From positions 51,911,136-51,975,135 of the forward strand of contig CP141136.1 in assembly GCA_035236585.1 (NCBI GenBank): a stretch of 64,000 nucleotides of DNA. Reading direction: 5' to 3'. A program made the position numbers and the translations under genes. The notes below the pieces were generated by a model, which did no database searches, had not been told where the DNA came from, and saw only the letters and a program-made list of their open reading frames with translations. Of this stretch, positions 12,698 through 24,030 are shown piece by piece (within the stretch, counting starts at the first letter, position 1; every line of letters begins with the position of its first letter). Origin of the DNA: Warburgia ugandensis (lineage: Eukaryota > Streptophyta > Magnoliopsida > Canellales > Canellaceae).

Positions 12698-12973
12698 TTG
12701 AAAGTCATTGGTAAAATTCTGCCCAAGGAGAACAAATTGGTTAGGTCAACATGGGAGGCAAAGAAAACCTTGGTTGCATTAGGCTTAAAGTATGAAAAGA
12801 TACATGCTTGTCCCAATGACTACATCTTGTATAGAAAGGAGCATAAAGGAAAAATTATCTGTCCAATTTGTGGACATTCAAGATGGAAGATGATGAAGAA
12901 CTCAAGTGATCGACAAGTGAAAGATGTCCCTACAAAGGTCCTAGGGTATTTTCCCCTTATTGCAAGATTCTGA
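12698..12973 (+). pseudogene. TNP2 core segment still open (91 codons)
   Basis: The best-preserved stretch of the first half of the TNP2 domain, from KVIGKILP to FPLIARF, where an in-frame TGA stands at a position normally read through. The frame continues beyond the TGA with RMFHIKEI and so belongs to the surrounding transposase pseudogene. Two CxxC-like cysteines (CPICG) are kept. Confidence 0.85.
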
Positions 12974-13791
12974 AGAATGTTTCATATTAAAGAAATAGTG
13001 AAGAAACTAGTATGGCATGCCAAGGAGAAAGTGGGAGATAACTATTTTTGCCATCTAGCATATAGTCTTGAATGGAAGCTTGTAGACTTCATAGGGTCCA
13101 ATTTTGGAGAAGAACCAAGCAACTTATGACTTGCAATACCTGTAGATGGGATTAATCCTCATGGTTCTATGTGCATCAAGTATAGTTGTTAACCTATTAT
13201 AATAGTTTGTTACAACCTTTCACCATTGTTGTGCATGAAGAGGAAGTTCATGATGTTAACTATGTTAATGTTGAGTCCCAAGCAACCTAAGAATGACATT
13301 AGCGTATACTTGTTTCTTTTGATTGATGACCTTAGGACAATGTGAGAAGTAGGGGTTGAAGCATATGATGTATACAAGAAAGAGACATTCATCTTTTAAG
13401 GCTGTACTACTATGGACAATAAGCAACTTTCCTACATAGGGTAATTTGGCTAGATGCATAGTGAAGGGATATAATGCATATCCTATTTGTAGTGAGCAAA
13501 CTTGTGCCACATGACTTAAACATGGTAGGAAGATGTATTCCTAGGCTACAGAAGATGGTTGCATAGAAACCATCCATACTGTTTTTAAAAGGCGGAATTT
13601 TATGGTAGTGTGGAGACTAAGACACCTCCAAAGAGGATGACTAGACAAAAAGTATTGGAACAAGTTGAGAACCTTAATGTATCATAGGGGAAGAGGAAGA
13701 AGGCATCTTCTTGTACAAATGAAAGCAACTCTAAAGTTGTTGGAAGAACAAATCAATATTCTTTGAACTTGTATATTGGAAATCCCTACAC

Positions 13792-14268
13792 TTGTGGCAT
13801 GTGCTTGATATCATGCACATTGAGAAGAATGTCTGTGAAAGCTTGACTAGTACCTTACTCGACAAGCCGAGAAAAACAAAGGATGGACTTGTTGCTCGAC
13901 TGGATCTCATGACAATGGATTTGAAGAGAAGGTTGCATCAATATTATAGGGGTAACCAAGGAATATACTTGCCTAAAACAAATTATATGATTAGTAGAGA
14001 GGAGCAAAGAATAGTGTGTAAAACCCTATCAGATATCAAAGTTCTAGATGGGTACTTGTCAAGCTTTACAAATATTGTCTCCATGGAAGAGCTGAAATTA
14101 TTGAGGACAAAGTCTCATGATTGTTATGCATTGATGCTACAACTTCTACCCATAGCAATATGTTCGGTGTTGGTAGATAAAGTTAGAGGATCTATCATAA
14201 AACTCTGCTACTTCTTTAATGCTTTGTGCAAGAAGGTGGCAGATACTTCTAAATTACAAGAAATCTAG
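13792..14268 (+). pseudogene. TNP2 C-terminal / DUF4218 segment still open (158 codons)
   Basis: The open stretch starts WHVLDIMHIEKNVCES, the motif that opens this part of plant TNP2 proteins. It continues with TKDGLVARLDL, YLPKTNY and SHDCYALMLQLLPIAI and ends at TAG after SKLQEI. The family sequence continues after one frameshift as FFDIMVHLIVHL (from about 14316). It is part of the larger pseudogene and not an independent gene. Confidence 0.88.
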
Positions 14269-15510
14269 GAGCATTTAGTGACAACCTTATCTTAAGACAA
14301 TCTTTCGACCATCCTTCTTTGATATCATGGTGCACTTAATAGTGCACCTCATTGATGAGGTTAGGTTGTGTGGACCTATTTCTTTGTGATGGATATACCC
14401 ATTTGAATGGTACTTGAAGGTGTTAAAAGGGTGTATTGCCAAATATTACATTGCAGAAGAATTTGTCTAGTTTTGCACTGAGTATTTATTAAGAGTGGAT
14501 GTTATTGGAATCCCACAAAAGAAACATTTAGATGTTTTAAATGATCCAAGAGTTGGTGAACCTCTATTCAGTGGTGTGTGTCGATCGTTGATTGTAAGGA
14601 ACTGGAGCAAGCACACCTTTATGTCTTGTAGAATATTAATGTTGATAAGTTTAGCCATATATTGAGTATGTAATTAATGTTCTCTCTTTGGTTTCTTTCA
14701 CATTAATTAATTGAATCATTAATGTTGCTAAAGTTTAGGCATATATATATGTATAGTAAAAGATACGTACGTAATATACTATTATTAACATCAGGCATGT
14801 TATATAATTTTTTTCTCTAATCATTGTGTAGTATGCACATGGACTTCTTAAAAGAGAGGTATCTTAGAGATGTGCAGAAAGAGAAGTGGCTACAAGATGA
14901 GCATTGTTGTACCTTCACGACTTGGCTTCATCAGAAGATATTTAATTCCATTGAATAGTTCTCTATGATGAATTAATTAATTAATTTGTATAATATATAG
15001 TATATGTGCCTATACATTAATTAATCATTTTAATAAATATATTATATTACATACAATTTTTATATTAGTGAGATGTTCCAGCTTATAGTATTTTTGAATG
15101 CTTGGGTTGGATGACAATTGGGCCTCGACCAGAAGTAATAAAGTATTCTGGATATGCCATCAATGGTTGTCACTTTCACACAAAAAACCATGATAAGTTA
15201 AGAGCAAAACAAGTAGTGTTGTTAGCTTATTTGCTAAAGCCACTTTCTTTTCTAGTTCAAAGGACAACAACCCAATTATAGCTAACAATACTTATCGCGG
15301 GATTATACGTGATGGGAGTTGTATTATGCATGTAGAACTATGGTTGTATTTAAGTGTGATTGGGTGGAACACAACAACAATAGCACAAGAACCAATGCCC
15401 TTGGCTTGACATTGGTTGACCTCAATAAGATCAGCTATCAAAATGACTAGTTTATTTTGGCATGTCAAGCAAAACAGGAAATTGATTAGCCTTCAATCAT
15501 TACAACCATG

Positions 15511-16346
15511 CCATCAATTGATCTAATTATGGAGAGTGATATGGATTATGTGCACGATGCTAGTGAGGAGGGTGCGCAGGTGGAATCTGATTGTATATAA
15601 TGGGACAAATTAAATTGCATGTTTCTATCATGCGATATATGAAAAATGATTTAATTAATCAATTTAAGATTATACATCATGTGTCATGCCAAACTAGTTA
15701 AACATCAATGAAATGAATGATGCGATGACCTCTGTATTTTACAGGTTTTTGAGATTTTAAGGGTTCAAAAAACTGGTAAAACTACATTAATTCATATAAG
15801 ATAGTTATTAATAAACTATCTTTTATTATTCAAATAAAAATTTAGGTGCAAGAATGTATTCGGGTGAAAATGACCTTTAATATAGGATTGTTTTTTAAAA
15901 ATTGTCTTATATACTTATTCAAATATAAGACGGTTTTAAAAAACCATCCTTTATTGAAATATATATAGGATGGCTTTATTCAAATAAATAAAGGAAAATT
16001 TTTATAAAACCATCCTATATTCATATGAATAAAGGATGGTTTTTAACCTATATTTATTTATAAATATAGGAATTTTTTTTAAAAACCATCCTATATTAAA
16101 ATAAATATAGGAAATTTTTTAAAAATCATCCTATATTCATTTCAAAATACACCAAAACTGCACCCCCCAGCCCTTAAAAATTTTCAAACCCAAACCCTCA
16201 AAACACTTAGGGAGAACAAGAAAAAGAGGAGAGGAGAAAGAGAGAGAAGGAGATAAAGAGGGAAGAAGAAAAAGAAAAAGAAATAGGAGAGTAAGAGGAG
16301 AGAAATTGTGCACTCCACCTACCTCCCCCCACCCCACCCCCCACCA
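15511..16346 (+). repeat. Tandem unit 1: transposase last-exon tail plus hairpin array
   Basis: The unit opens CCATCAATTGATC and encodes the transposase tail (PSIDLI...DYVHDASEEGAQVES, stop near 15600). It runs through AT-rich sequence and a cluster of TATAGGATGGTTTTT / AAAAACCATCCTATA inverted motifs (15790-16140), and ends in a purine-rich then C-rich tract (16200-16346). 836 bp. Confidence 0.85.
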
Positions 16347-17094
16347 CCATCAATTGATCTAATTGGGGAGAGTGAGATGGATTATTTGGGTGATGCAGGT
16401 GAGGAGGGTGCGTAGGTGGAATTTAGTTGTATATGATGGGACAAATTAAAGTGCGTATTTGTATCATGCGATGTATGAAAAATGATTTAATTAATCAATT
16501 TAAGTTTACACATCATGTGTCATGCCAAACACTAGTTAAATGTCATTGAAATAAATGATGTTGTAACCTATGCACTTTGCAGGCTTTTAAGATTTTTAAT
16601 GGTTCAAAAAACTAGTAAAACTACATTAATTCTTATAAGACAGTTATTAATAAACCTTCTTTTATTATTCAAATAAAAATTCAAGTGCAAGAACGTATTT
16701 GCATAAAATGACCTTTAATATAGGATTGTTTTTTAGAAATTGTCATATATACTTATTCAAATATAAGACTATTTTAAAAAACCATTTTTTATTGAAGTAA
16801 AAAACCATCCTTTATTCAAATAAATAAAGGAAATTTTTTTAAAAACCATCCTATATTCATATGAATAAAGGATTGTTTTTAACCTATATTTATTTATAAA
16901 TATAGGACAATTTTAAGAAAACCATACTATATTAAAATAAATATAGGACATTTTTTAAAAACCATCCTATATTCACTTCAAAATAAACCAAAATTATAGC
17001 CCCCCATACCATATGAAATTTTCAAACCCAAAATCCTTGGGAGAAGAAGAAAAGAGGAGAGAAATCACGCACCCCACCCACCCACCCCCCACTA
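16347..17094 (+). repeat. Tandem unit 2 (748 bp)
   Basis: Repeats the order of unit 1: CCATCAATTGATC, a copy of the transposase tail (DYLGDAGEEGA, here with a TAG), ATTAATCAATTTAAG, hairpin motifs at 16630-16985, then GAGAAGAAG and CCCACCCACCC. Confidence 0.85.
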
Positions 17095-17734
17095 CCATCA
17101 ATTGATCCAATTGGGGAGAATGAGATGGATCATGTGTGTGATGCCTGTGAGGAGGTTCCAAAGGTGGAATTTGATTGTACATGATGGGACAAATTAAAGT
17201 GCATGTTTGTATCATGCGATGTATGAAAATGATTTAATTAATCAATTTAAGTTTACGTATCATGTGTCATACCAAACACTAGTTAAACATCAATGTAATA
17301 AATGATGCAATAACCTCTGCACTTCGTAGGTTTTTAAGATTTTAATGGTTCCAAAAACTGGTAAAATTACATTAATTCATATAAGATAGTTATTAATAAA
17401 CCATCTTCTATTATTCAAATAGAAATTATGGTGCAAGATTGTATTCAAATGAAAATAACCTTTAATATAGCATTGTTTATTAAAAAGTGTCTTATTTACT
17501 TATTCAAATATAAGACGGTTTTGAAAAGCCACCCTTTATTGAAATAAATATAGGATGGTTTTTTAAAACTGTCCCTTATTCAAATAAATAAATGGTAGGT
17601 TTTAAAAAACTATCCTATATTCATTTGAATAAGGGATGATTTTTTAAAAACCATCCTATATTAAAATAAATATAGGACATTTTAAAAAAATCATCCCATA
17701 TTCACTTCAAAATAAACCAAACTGCACCCCTCTA
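17095..17734 (+). repeat. Tandem unit 3, left part (cut by a retrotransposon)
   Basis: Opens CCATCAATTGATCC with a third copy of the transposase tail, then hairpin motifs at 17370-17705. It stops at AACTGCACCCC, where the nested LTR element begins, and resumes at 23648. Confidence 0.85.
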
Positions 17735-19938
17735 TGATGGCCTGGGTTTTCACATGCATTTTTAAATGCAATATCTAATTCCTAAGGTGGGATGCATCCC
17801 TATTTGAAAACAATTTTATAAAAACAATGCAATGCAGTAGAAAATCTTTTATTTTAAATTCGTTTTGAAAACCCCGAGTGTCATTTGCTTTCAAGATGAG
17901 TAAAGTAGTTTTGAAAATTTTAGAAATCATAACTGTCTTTTCAGGTCTATCCAGTCACAGCTTACAACCCAACTGTAAATAAATACAGATACATGTCCAA
18001 AAGATAGAGTGTTTACTTACATTCATGCTTGTCTTCTCTTCATTCACTTGATCGTAGCACTAACATGTTATGATGCTTCTTCTAATTTGGTGTGGAGCTA
18101 ATCTGCAAAAGTAATATATTATGGTGAGTATTTCTCATACTTAGTAGGTCATTTGATATTACTATTTTGAAAACACGGTAGGCAACATGCATGATTCAAG
18201 GCACTTTGTCATGTAAAACATCAGTGATTGTAAACATGCATATTTGTGCATAAAAGTAAGCTCATGGATGCAAATTCAACCATGACATCTTTTACCGAGA
18301 TCTACTCTTCAATGATATAGATTTGACTACAAATCATCGAGTAGAAATCCATAGATTCATTTACGAAAAATCTTGGCAAACATATCAAATCATGAGTCAA
18401 ATATAATAATCATGAAACTCTTAAAATAATCATCCTTCAAGCAGATGCAGTATCATGCTCATGAGTCTCTCAACAAACACATCACGCTAACAGGTCACGA
18501 GTACTCGTATACGACCATCTCAATGCTATATGCATATCGATAACATCGAAATCATAGGTTCACTATGCTCACGATCAGCACACAGCTGACTCATGTCGCT
18601 CCAGTATCTAGAGACCTACCCACCATAGCCTCCACAGTGACTATGGATGTCCCTGAAAGGGTGCCATGACACCTCCAATGGTCGTCCCTATGTACCATAG
18701 CAGTCAAGGAAGGGACAATGCCTTTTTTGGCAGTGATACCATCCATCCTTTTGGTGGTAGAGGCTGGGAGGCCAACCTCGTACATAACAACCTCTTAGCA
18801 TAGTGCCCACTAGGCTCAATAGCCCAAAAAGCATATATAGAAAAATGCAAATCTCAATCATTGAAATCATGAAATTTATACATTTATTTTTAACCATGTG
18901 AGTAGTGCATAAAATCAGTTCATACTAGTATCACATTCAAAACTGTAAAACATGAAGACATTTTCCTCATACTCGTATAAGAACATCATATTTCAAAGCA
19001 TGCTAAAAACTATAATAAAGGCGTATGCGTCCCGGTTGAACTAAGATCAAGTTCGCACACGTGTGCATGCCCGAATGGCGGGCCAGGGTGCACATCCTGG
19101 ACGGCATCGTGCGGACAGGTTTAAGGCGCAGGTACGTGCACATCCTGGCTCCTGGCGTACTCCTACATCCTGGTCGAATTGGGACCGTGCCCATACACAA
19201 TCACGCACGCCTGAGGTCCATCCCACGTGGCGCATTCTGGGTGTGCAACACGCACCGTGCCCTAGGATTGTCTCCTTTACCAGTCTAGTTTTGGGTCCAG
19301 CAACTTCCAGTTGGGAAATGCCAGATTCGGCATGGATTTGTCCCAGAGCCAAGGGGAAAAGGCTGGAAAGAGAGGGGAAAGAAGAGATGGAAGGAAAGGA
19401 GGGTACCTGGGCTTGGCAAAGGTGGGGATTTCAGCTTCTCCATGTTGTCCTAACCCCAATGCCAAAAAACATAGGGAAGAAGATGGAAGACACATTGGGA
19501 AGAGGAGGAGAAGGGGGGCTTTATATGCAAGGGAGGCGATGCTGTCCCATGGTGGTGCCGCTATCCTTTCCAGAGCTGCCCTACAGAGGCAATGCTAGAA
19601 GTTAGCTGGAGGCAAAGTTGGTGAAGGGGAAGAAGACGGGGGGGGGGGGTGTTGTTATCGAAATGACCCCCTACGTTTTCAACTCTTTTCCCTTTTTAAA
19701 CATAAATTATAAAAATACCCTCCATCTTTCAATGCTCATAACTTTGCCATGCGAGCTCCGTTTTCAGCGTTCTTTATGTCGTTGGATTCCATTTTTCGAG
19801 TAGAATCTAATGGTGCTAATTTTTCTCCCAAATTCCTTTGTTTTATATTTTAATTAAAGTAAAACATTTAATATAGTTAATTCCATATATTAATTTTCAA
19901 ATTTAGTAAAAAGAGCATAAAATATTTGGATCATTACA
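17735..19938 (-). repeat. 3' LTR of the nested element (2.2 kb)
   Basis: The longer of the two LTRs. It holds a GC-rich section (about 19020-19620), a minus-strand TATA-like box TATAAAG (19525-19519) and an inverted GGGGGTG...GACCCCC box at 19637-19672. Several open frames at 19003-19605 are overlapping by-products of GC-rich noncoding sequence. The same LTR family starts at 62350. Confidence 0.88.
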
Positions 19939-22672
19939 TCATTACCCCATTTAAAGAATTTCGTCCTTGAAATTCTACAAATTCTTACCTTCAAGTCATC
20001 TGTCTCTTAAATAACTTCTTAATGAATGTATCCTTCCTTAGAACTTACTTAGCACGAGAAAATTCCTTTGCTCCAACCACATAAGTCTCTTGGTTAATTC
20101 CTCAAGTTAGTAAGTAGAGGCATTGCGTCCTTAAAACCCTTTTCATGTTACCATGCAATACTCTAATACTGGGTCCCTTACTAGGTTATCAAGACTGGTT
20201 TATAGCTGTAATTCATATATCTACAAATCCTTAGATGGCCATACTCTCCTACTCGTATATAAATTACTTCATACTTCTTCGAGATTATACCATCTTATTT
20301 CTCATATTCCATTTTGAATAGCATGGGATAGTCTCTTTTTCCTCTTGTTTTCCATCTAGTGATCTATTCATAGTCAATGTCCCCTTCTAAAGGTTGGCTA
20401 TATGTCATTAGTAAGAGTCCCAAAAAGTGACATTCTTTTTATTATGTCTAACTTTGCTTCTTATTTTCTTTGCTTCATGTTTTCTCCAAGATACTTCAAT
20501 AGCTGATATAGCATCATGTCTCATCTAATTATATCAATGATAAAAGCCAAACCCTTTACTAACTTCGAATTCCAATGGTCTGTCGCTTTTCATTGGTAAC
20601 TTAGGTCCTCAACCAATGTTATATTTGAAATACAACCATGAAACAATTCAAGTAGCATCTTCCATTAGTGATACTATCACACATTGCAATTAGAATTGCC
20701 AAACTGTATATCACGGTGCATAGATGTTGAATCCATCAACTGCTTTTCTCCTTGAAGAATTTATCCAAACTCATGTCAAATGTTAATGGTCGATTCATCA
20801 TCATAGGTCGAATGTTCTAGTCCAAAGGCCTATCTCACTATTCACATAAAATTGTCATTAGGATTTCCAACAATATTCATACTCATGTCAAAAGTCGCTT
20901 ATCCATAATAGAGTACCCTTACCAGGTCATGATTGAATCCTTTGTTATTATTCTCTCTGTCCTTTCCTTGCTTGATGATTTTCTTCGTGACCCTTCAGAC
21001 CAAAAGTTTTATACTCGATCTAGTAAAGCTAGTCCTTAGGAAATTCCTTCAATTGATTTTTCGTACTTGGTATATCCACATAACAACTAACTTTTTGTTT
21101 AAAGGCAATTTAACATCAGATATTACCTTATAATGTGCTGACCACCTCATTGTATTCATTGTATTCGTAGCTCTTCGATGACGTAGTTTAATTAACTGAC
21201 CTCAGACCCTCAATGACTTAGTTTAACAAGTAACTTCTTTTAGGGAAAACTCATGTCTAAGTACTTATAACATCCCTCTTAGTACATAACTTAGACTACT
21301 GTCTCATAGATACTAACATATTTTATTAATTAGGGTGGGATACCTTTATTCAGTCAACATTACTTCAAAGGTAATGACTAAATAATGTCCTTAAGATACT
21401 TGCTCTTCCAATCAAGACATCAAATTGATCCTTGATGATACTCTAGTTGCTAAAAAACAAATGGACAAGTCGCTATACTAGATTAATTCCTTTTTCAATA
21501 TAACTTTATTTAATTAGGTGGTGGCAAGGTAGGATATCATCAACTTTTCCTTTTTATAGACTACATCCACTGGTGTTTCTCATAAGCTAATGGACCTGAT
21601 AAAATTCTAATATCATCAAACGTATTGAAAAATTAAATTTCTAGTTGGTTGCTATCCTCAATTTTGCAATACTCTACTCAAAGACTGTAGTTGATGCTAC
21701 TGTATCTTTCTTATATTCTTCAATAAATTACCAACTCAACAATTACTCCCTCAATTGAAATGTTTCTTTTTTCAATTTTTGGCAACATGACTCAAGACCT
21801 TAGATTCTAGACTTCTTTGTCCTATCCTTCGTAAAGCATGATCTTCTTATTTTTATTGTTCAACATCCATCAAATAATTGTAGTCACACATATCTCTCCT
21901 TTTGTCTACTTAGATCAATGTCTTTATTTGCTTTGTTGCATATAATCGATACTACCTTTACTCCTTTACTCAATAGATATGATAAACTGAATGCTTCTAA
22001 GAAATGCTAAACTATACTAATATCATTGAAATCCTTGATTAGTCTATATTCTAAATAAATTCATGCAGTGTTTTAATATTTCCTTAATGCTCTGTCCATG
22101 CACTACCTTTCTCATAGATTCATGACATGATCAATCTATTATCATAGATCTGTCATCCCTATTAGATTGTCATCAAAATCTTCTAATGACTCTATTATGC
22201 TCCAATTCTTTGTCACTCTTCTCAAATTCCGTCTTTAACATCCCCTAACACACTCATGGTGTATCCCTTTTTATAATGTACTCATAATGTACTCACATTC
22301 TAATATTCTTTATGATGATGAGATAGCCATCTAGGTTCTTCGATTTTCTCACCTTTGATTGATATATTACAAGTCAGAGTTATCTACTAATAAGTTCACT
22401 AACATCTTCATTCATCATTCTCATCATTTATGAGTTTCTCTGTTTGCCCTACTGCACAACAATCCTTATTTCCTATGGTTTTGATATAAGACATCCAATA
22501 CCTAAGTATTTGCTAGATACATTTCCTTTCTCACCTATTTATTTGTGGTGTCTGTCTGTGTGATCTACTATTATTTATTATTTTATTACGTATATTGAGA
22601 CAACTTTTTCTTAATTATTCTAGTCGTATATGACCTTTGGACATGCAGGGCTAGCTGTGAAAAGATAAAACC
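19939..22672 (-). mobile_element. Internal region of the nested element, no recognisable gene
   Basis: 2.7 kb of AT-rich sequence, dense in stops on both strands. Next to the left LTR the minus strand reads GAATTTCAAGGACGAAATTC followed by AAATGGGGTAATGA, the usual end of gypsy internal sequence and its polypurine tract. No zinc knuckle, protease, reverse transcriptase or integrase motif was seen. Confidence 0.7.
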
Positions 22673-22685
22673 GGCTCTGATACCA
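22673..22685 (-). other. Primer-binding site, initiator-Met tRNA type
   Basis: The minus strand reads TGGTATCAGAGCC four bases inside the right LTR. TGGTATCAGAGC is the usual plant primer-binding sequence complementary to the 3' end of initiator methionine tRNA. It fixes the element's orientation. Confidence 0.9.
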
Positions 22686-22689
22686 ATTA

Positions 22690-23647
22690 TGATGACCTAG
22701 GTTTTCACATGCATTTTTAAATGCAATATCTAATTCCTATGGCGGGATGCATCCCTATTTGAAAACAATTTTATAAAAACAATGCAATGCAGCAGAAAAT
22801 CTTTTATTTTAAATTCATTTTGAAAATCCCGAGTGTCATTTGCTTTCGAGATGAGTAAAGTAGTTTTGAAATTTTCAGAAATCATAAATGTCTTTCCAGG
22901 TCTACCTAGTCACAGCTCACAGCCCAACTCTAAATAAATACAGATACATGTCCACAAGGTAGAGTGTTTACTCACATTCATGCTTGTCTTCTCTTCATTC
23001 ACTTGATCATAGCACTAACATGTTTTGATGCTTCTTTTAATTCGGCATGGATCTGTCCTGAACCTGAGGGGAAAAGGCTAGAAAGAGAGGGGAAAGAAGA
23101 GATGGAGGGAAAGGAGGGTACCTGTGCATGGCAGAGGTGGGGATTTGAGTTTCTTCATGTCACCCGAACCCTAAGAACAAAAAACATAGGGAAGAAGATG
23201 GCAGACGCATTAGGAAGAGGAGGAGAAGGGGGGCTTTATAAGCGAGGGAGGCAGTGCAATCCCATGGCGGTGCCGCTATCCTTTCCAGCGCTGCCCTACA
23301 GAGGCGGTGCTAGAAGTCGGCTGGAGGGAAAGTCGGTGAAGGGGAAGAAGACAGGGGGTGTCATTATCAAAATGACCCCCTGCGTTTTTTACTCTTTTTC
23401 CTTTTTAAATATAAATTACAAAAATGCCCTCCATTTTTCAATGCTCATAACTTTGTCATGTGAGCTCTGTTTTCAGCGTTCTTTATGTCGTTAGATTCCA
23501 TTTTTTGAGTAGAATCTAATGGTGCTAATTTTTCTGACAAATTCCTTTGTTTTATATTTTAATTAAAATAAAACATTTAATATTTTTAATTCCATATATT
23601 AATTTCCAAATTTAGTAAAAAGAGCATAAAATATTTGGATCATTACA
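22690..23647 (-). repeat. 5' LTR of the nested element, internally deleted (0.96 kb)
   Basis: Matches both ends of the left LTR but lacks its middle. Sequence equivalent to about 18095 joins sequence equivalent to about 19325 at GCTTCTTTTAATTCGGCATGG (23027-23047). A TATA-like box remains at 23240-23234 (minus) and the GGGGGTG...GACCCCC box at 23352-23382. Differences from the other LTR are sparse and mostly transitions. Confidence 0.88.
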
Positions 23648-23816
23648 CCCCCCCCCCGGTCCCATAAGAATTTTTCAAACCCAAACCCCCAAAACCCTAA
23701 GGGAGAAGAAGAAAAAGAGGAGAGGAGATAGAGAGAGAAGGAGAGAAAGAGGAAAGAAGAAGAAGAAATAGGAGAGGAGAGGAGAGAAATCACGCATCCC
23801 ACTCGTCCCCCACCCC
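23648..23816 (+). repeat. Tandem unit 3, right part
   Basis: After a run of C the sequence continues AATTTTTCAAACCCAAACCC, AAGGGAGAAGAAG and a C-rich tract, exactly the order at the ends of units 1 and 2. Confidence 0.8.
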
Positions 23817-24030
23817 CATACAAATTTTTTGAAACCCCCAAAACACTAAAGGAAGAAGAAGAAGAAGAGATGAAAGATTTCACACGCCCCACCCCTCCCC
23901 CTTCCCCTACCCCCACAAATTTTTCTAACATAAAACACTTGAGGAGAAGGAGGAGAATAAGTAGTAGAAAGAAGAAGAGGAGAGGATGTTGGATTAGTTT
24001 TCTCTCATTAGGTTGGATCTCTCTCATTTC
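23817..24030 (+). repeat. Two partial repeats of the unit end (purine- and C-rich)
   Basis: CAAATTTTT, AAACACT, AAGAAGAAG and CACGCCCCACCC recur twice in about 115-bp steps, so the end of the tandem unit was copied again without its front. Apparent frames here on either strand are low-complexity. Confidence 0.65.

Larger units (their letters stand above)
12168..15598 (+). pseudogene. CACTA TNP2-type transposase (TNPD-like), degenerate
   Basis: Pieces in the right order for a plant CACTA transposase. (1) 12200-12490: transposase-associated domain (PF13963 type) with WINM, EYEEAIEDF, CPCSRC and HLCFNGV...MWHG. (2) 12690-13640: TNP2 core (PF02992 type) with KIHACPNDYILYRKEH, CPICGHSRWK, VDGINPHGS and CMKRKFMML. 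(3) 13780-14660: MHIEKNVCES, LKSHDCY-like and FFDIMVHLIVHLIDEV, matching the DUF4218 region. (4) 14830-15598: GPRPEVIKYSGYAINGCHFHTK and a later DWVE/TLVDLNKI-like stretch, matching DUF4216, ending in TAA. Breaks include in-frame TGA at 12311, 12971 and 13128, TAA after SC at 13190, other stops after 14260, and several frameshifts. The enzyme would cut and join the element's ends in the nucleus; this copy cannot make it. Confidence 0.9.
17735..23647 (-). mobile_element. Nested minus-strand LTR retrotransposon with unequal LTRs
   Basis: Left LTR 17735-19938 and right LTR 22690-23647 share long near-identical stretches (for example 17740-18095 with 22695-23037, and 19325-19938 with 23036-23647). 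Plus-strand ends are TGATG and ATTACA, so the element reads right to left with LTR ends TGTAATGATCC...CATCA. A primer-binding site lies just inside the right LTR and a purine tract just inside the left LTR. The right LTR lacks about 1.23 kb present in the left. The internal region is 2.75 kb and I recognise no gag or pol in it, so this may be a non-autonomous element. It interrupts tandem unit 3 of the CACTA element. No clean 5-bp target duplication is visible: flanks are CTCTA and CCCCC. Confidence 0.9.

Noticed and set aside
19003..19605. Dense overlapping frames of up to 180 codons on both strands
   Set aside because: They lie in the GC-rich part of an LTR, where stops are rare by composition. 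A shorter sister LTR carries a different frame in the matching part, and no domain is recognisable.
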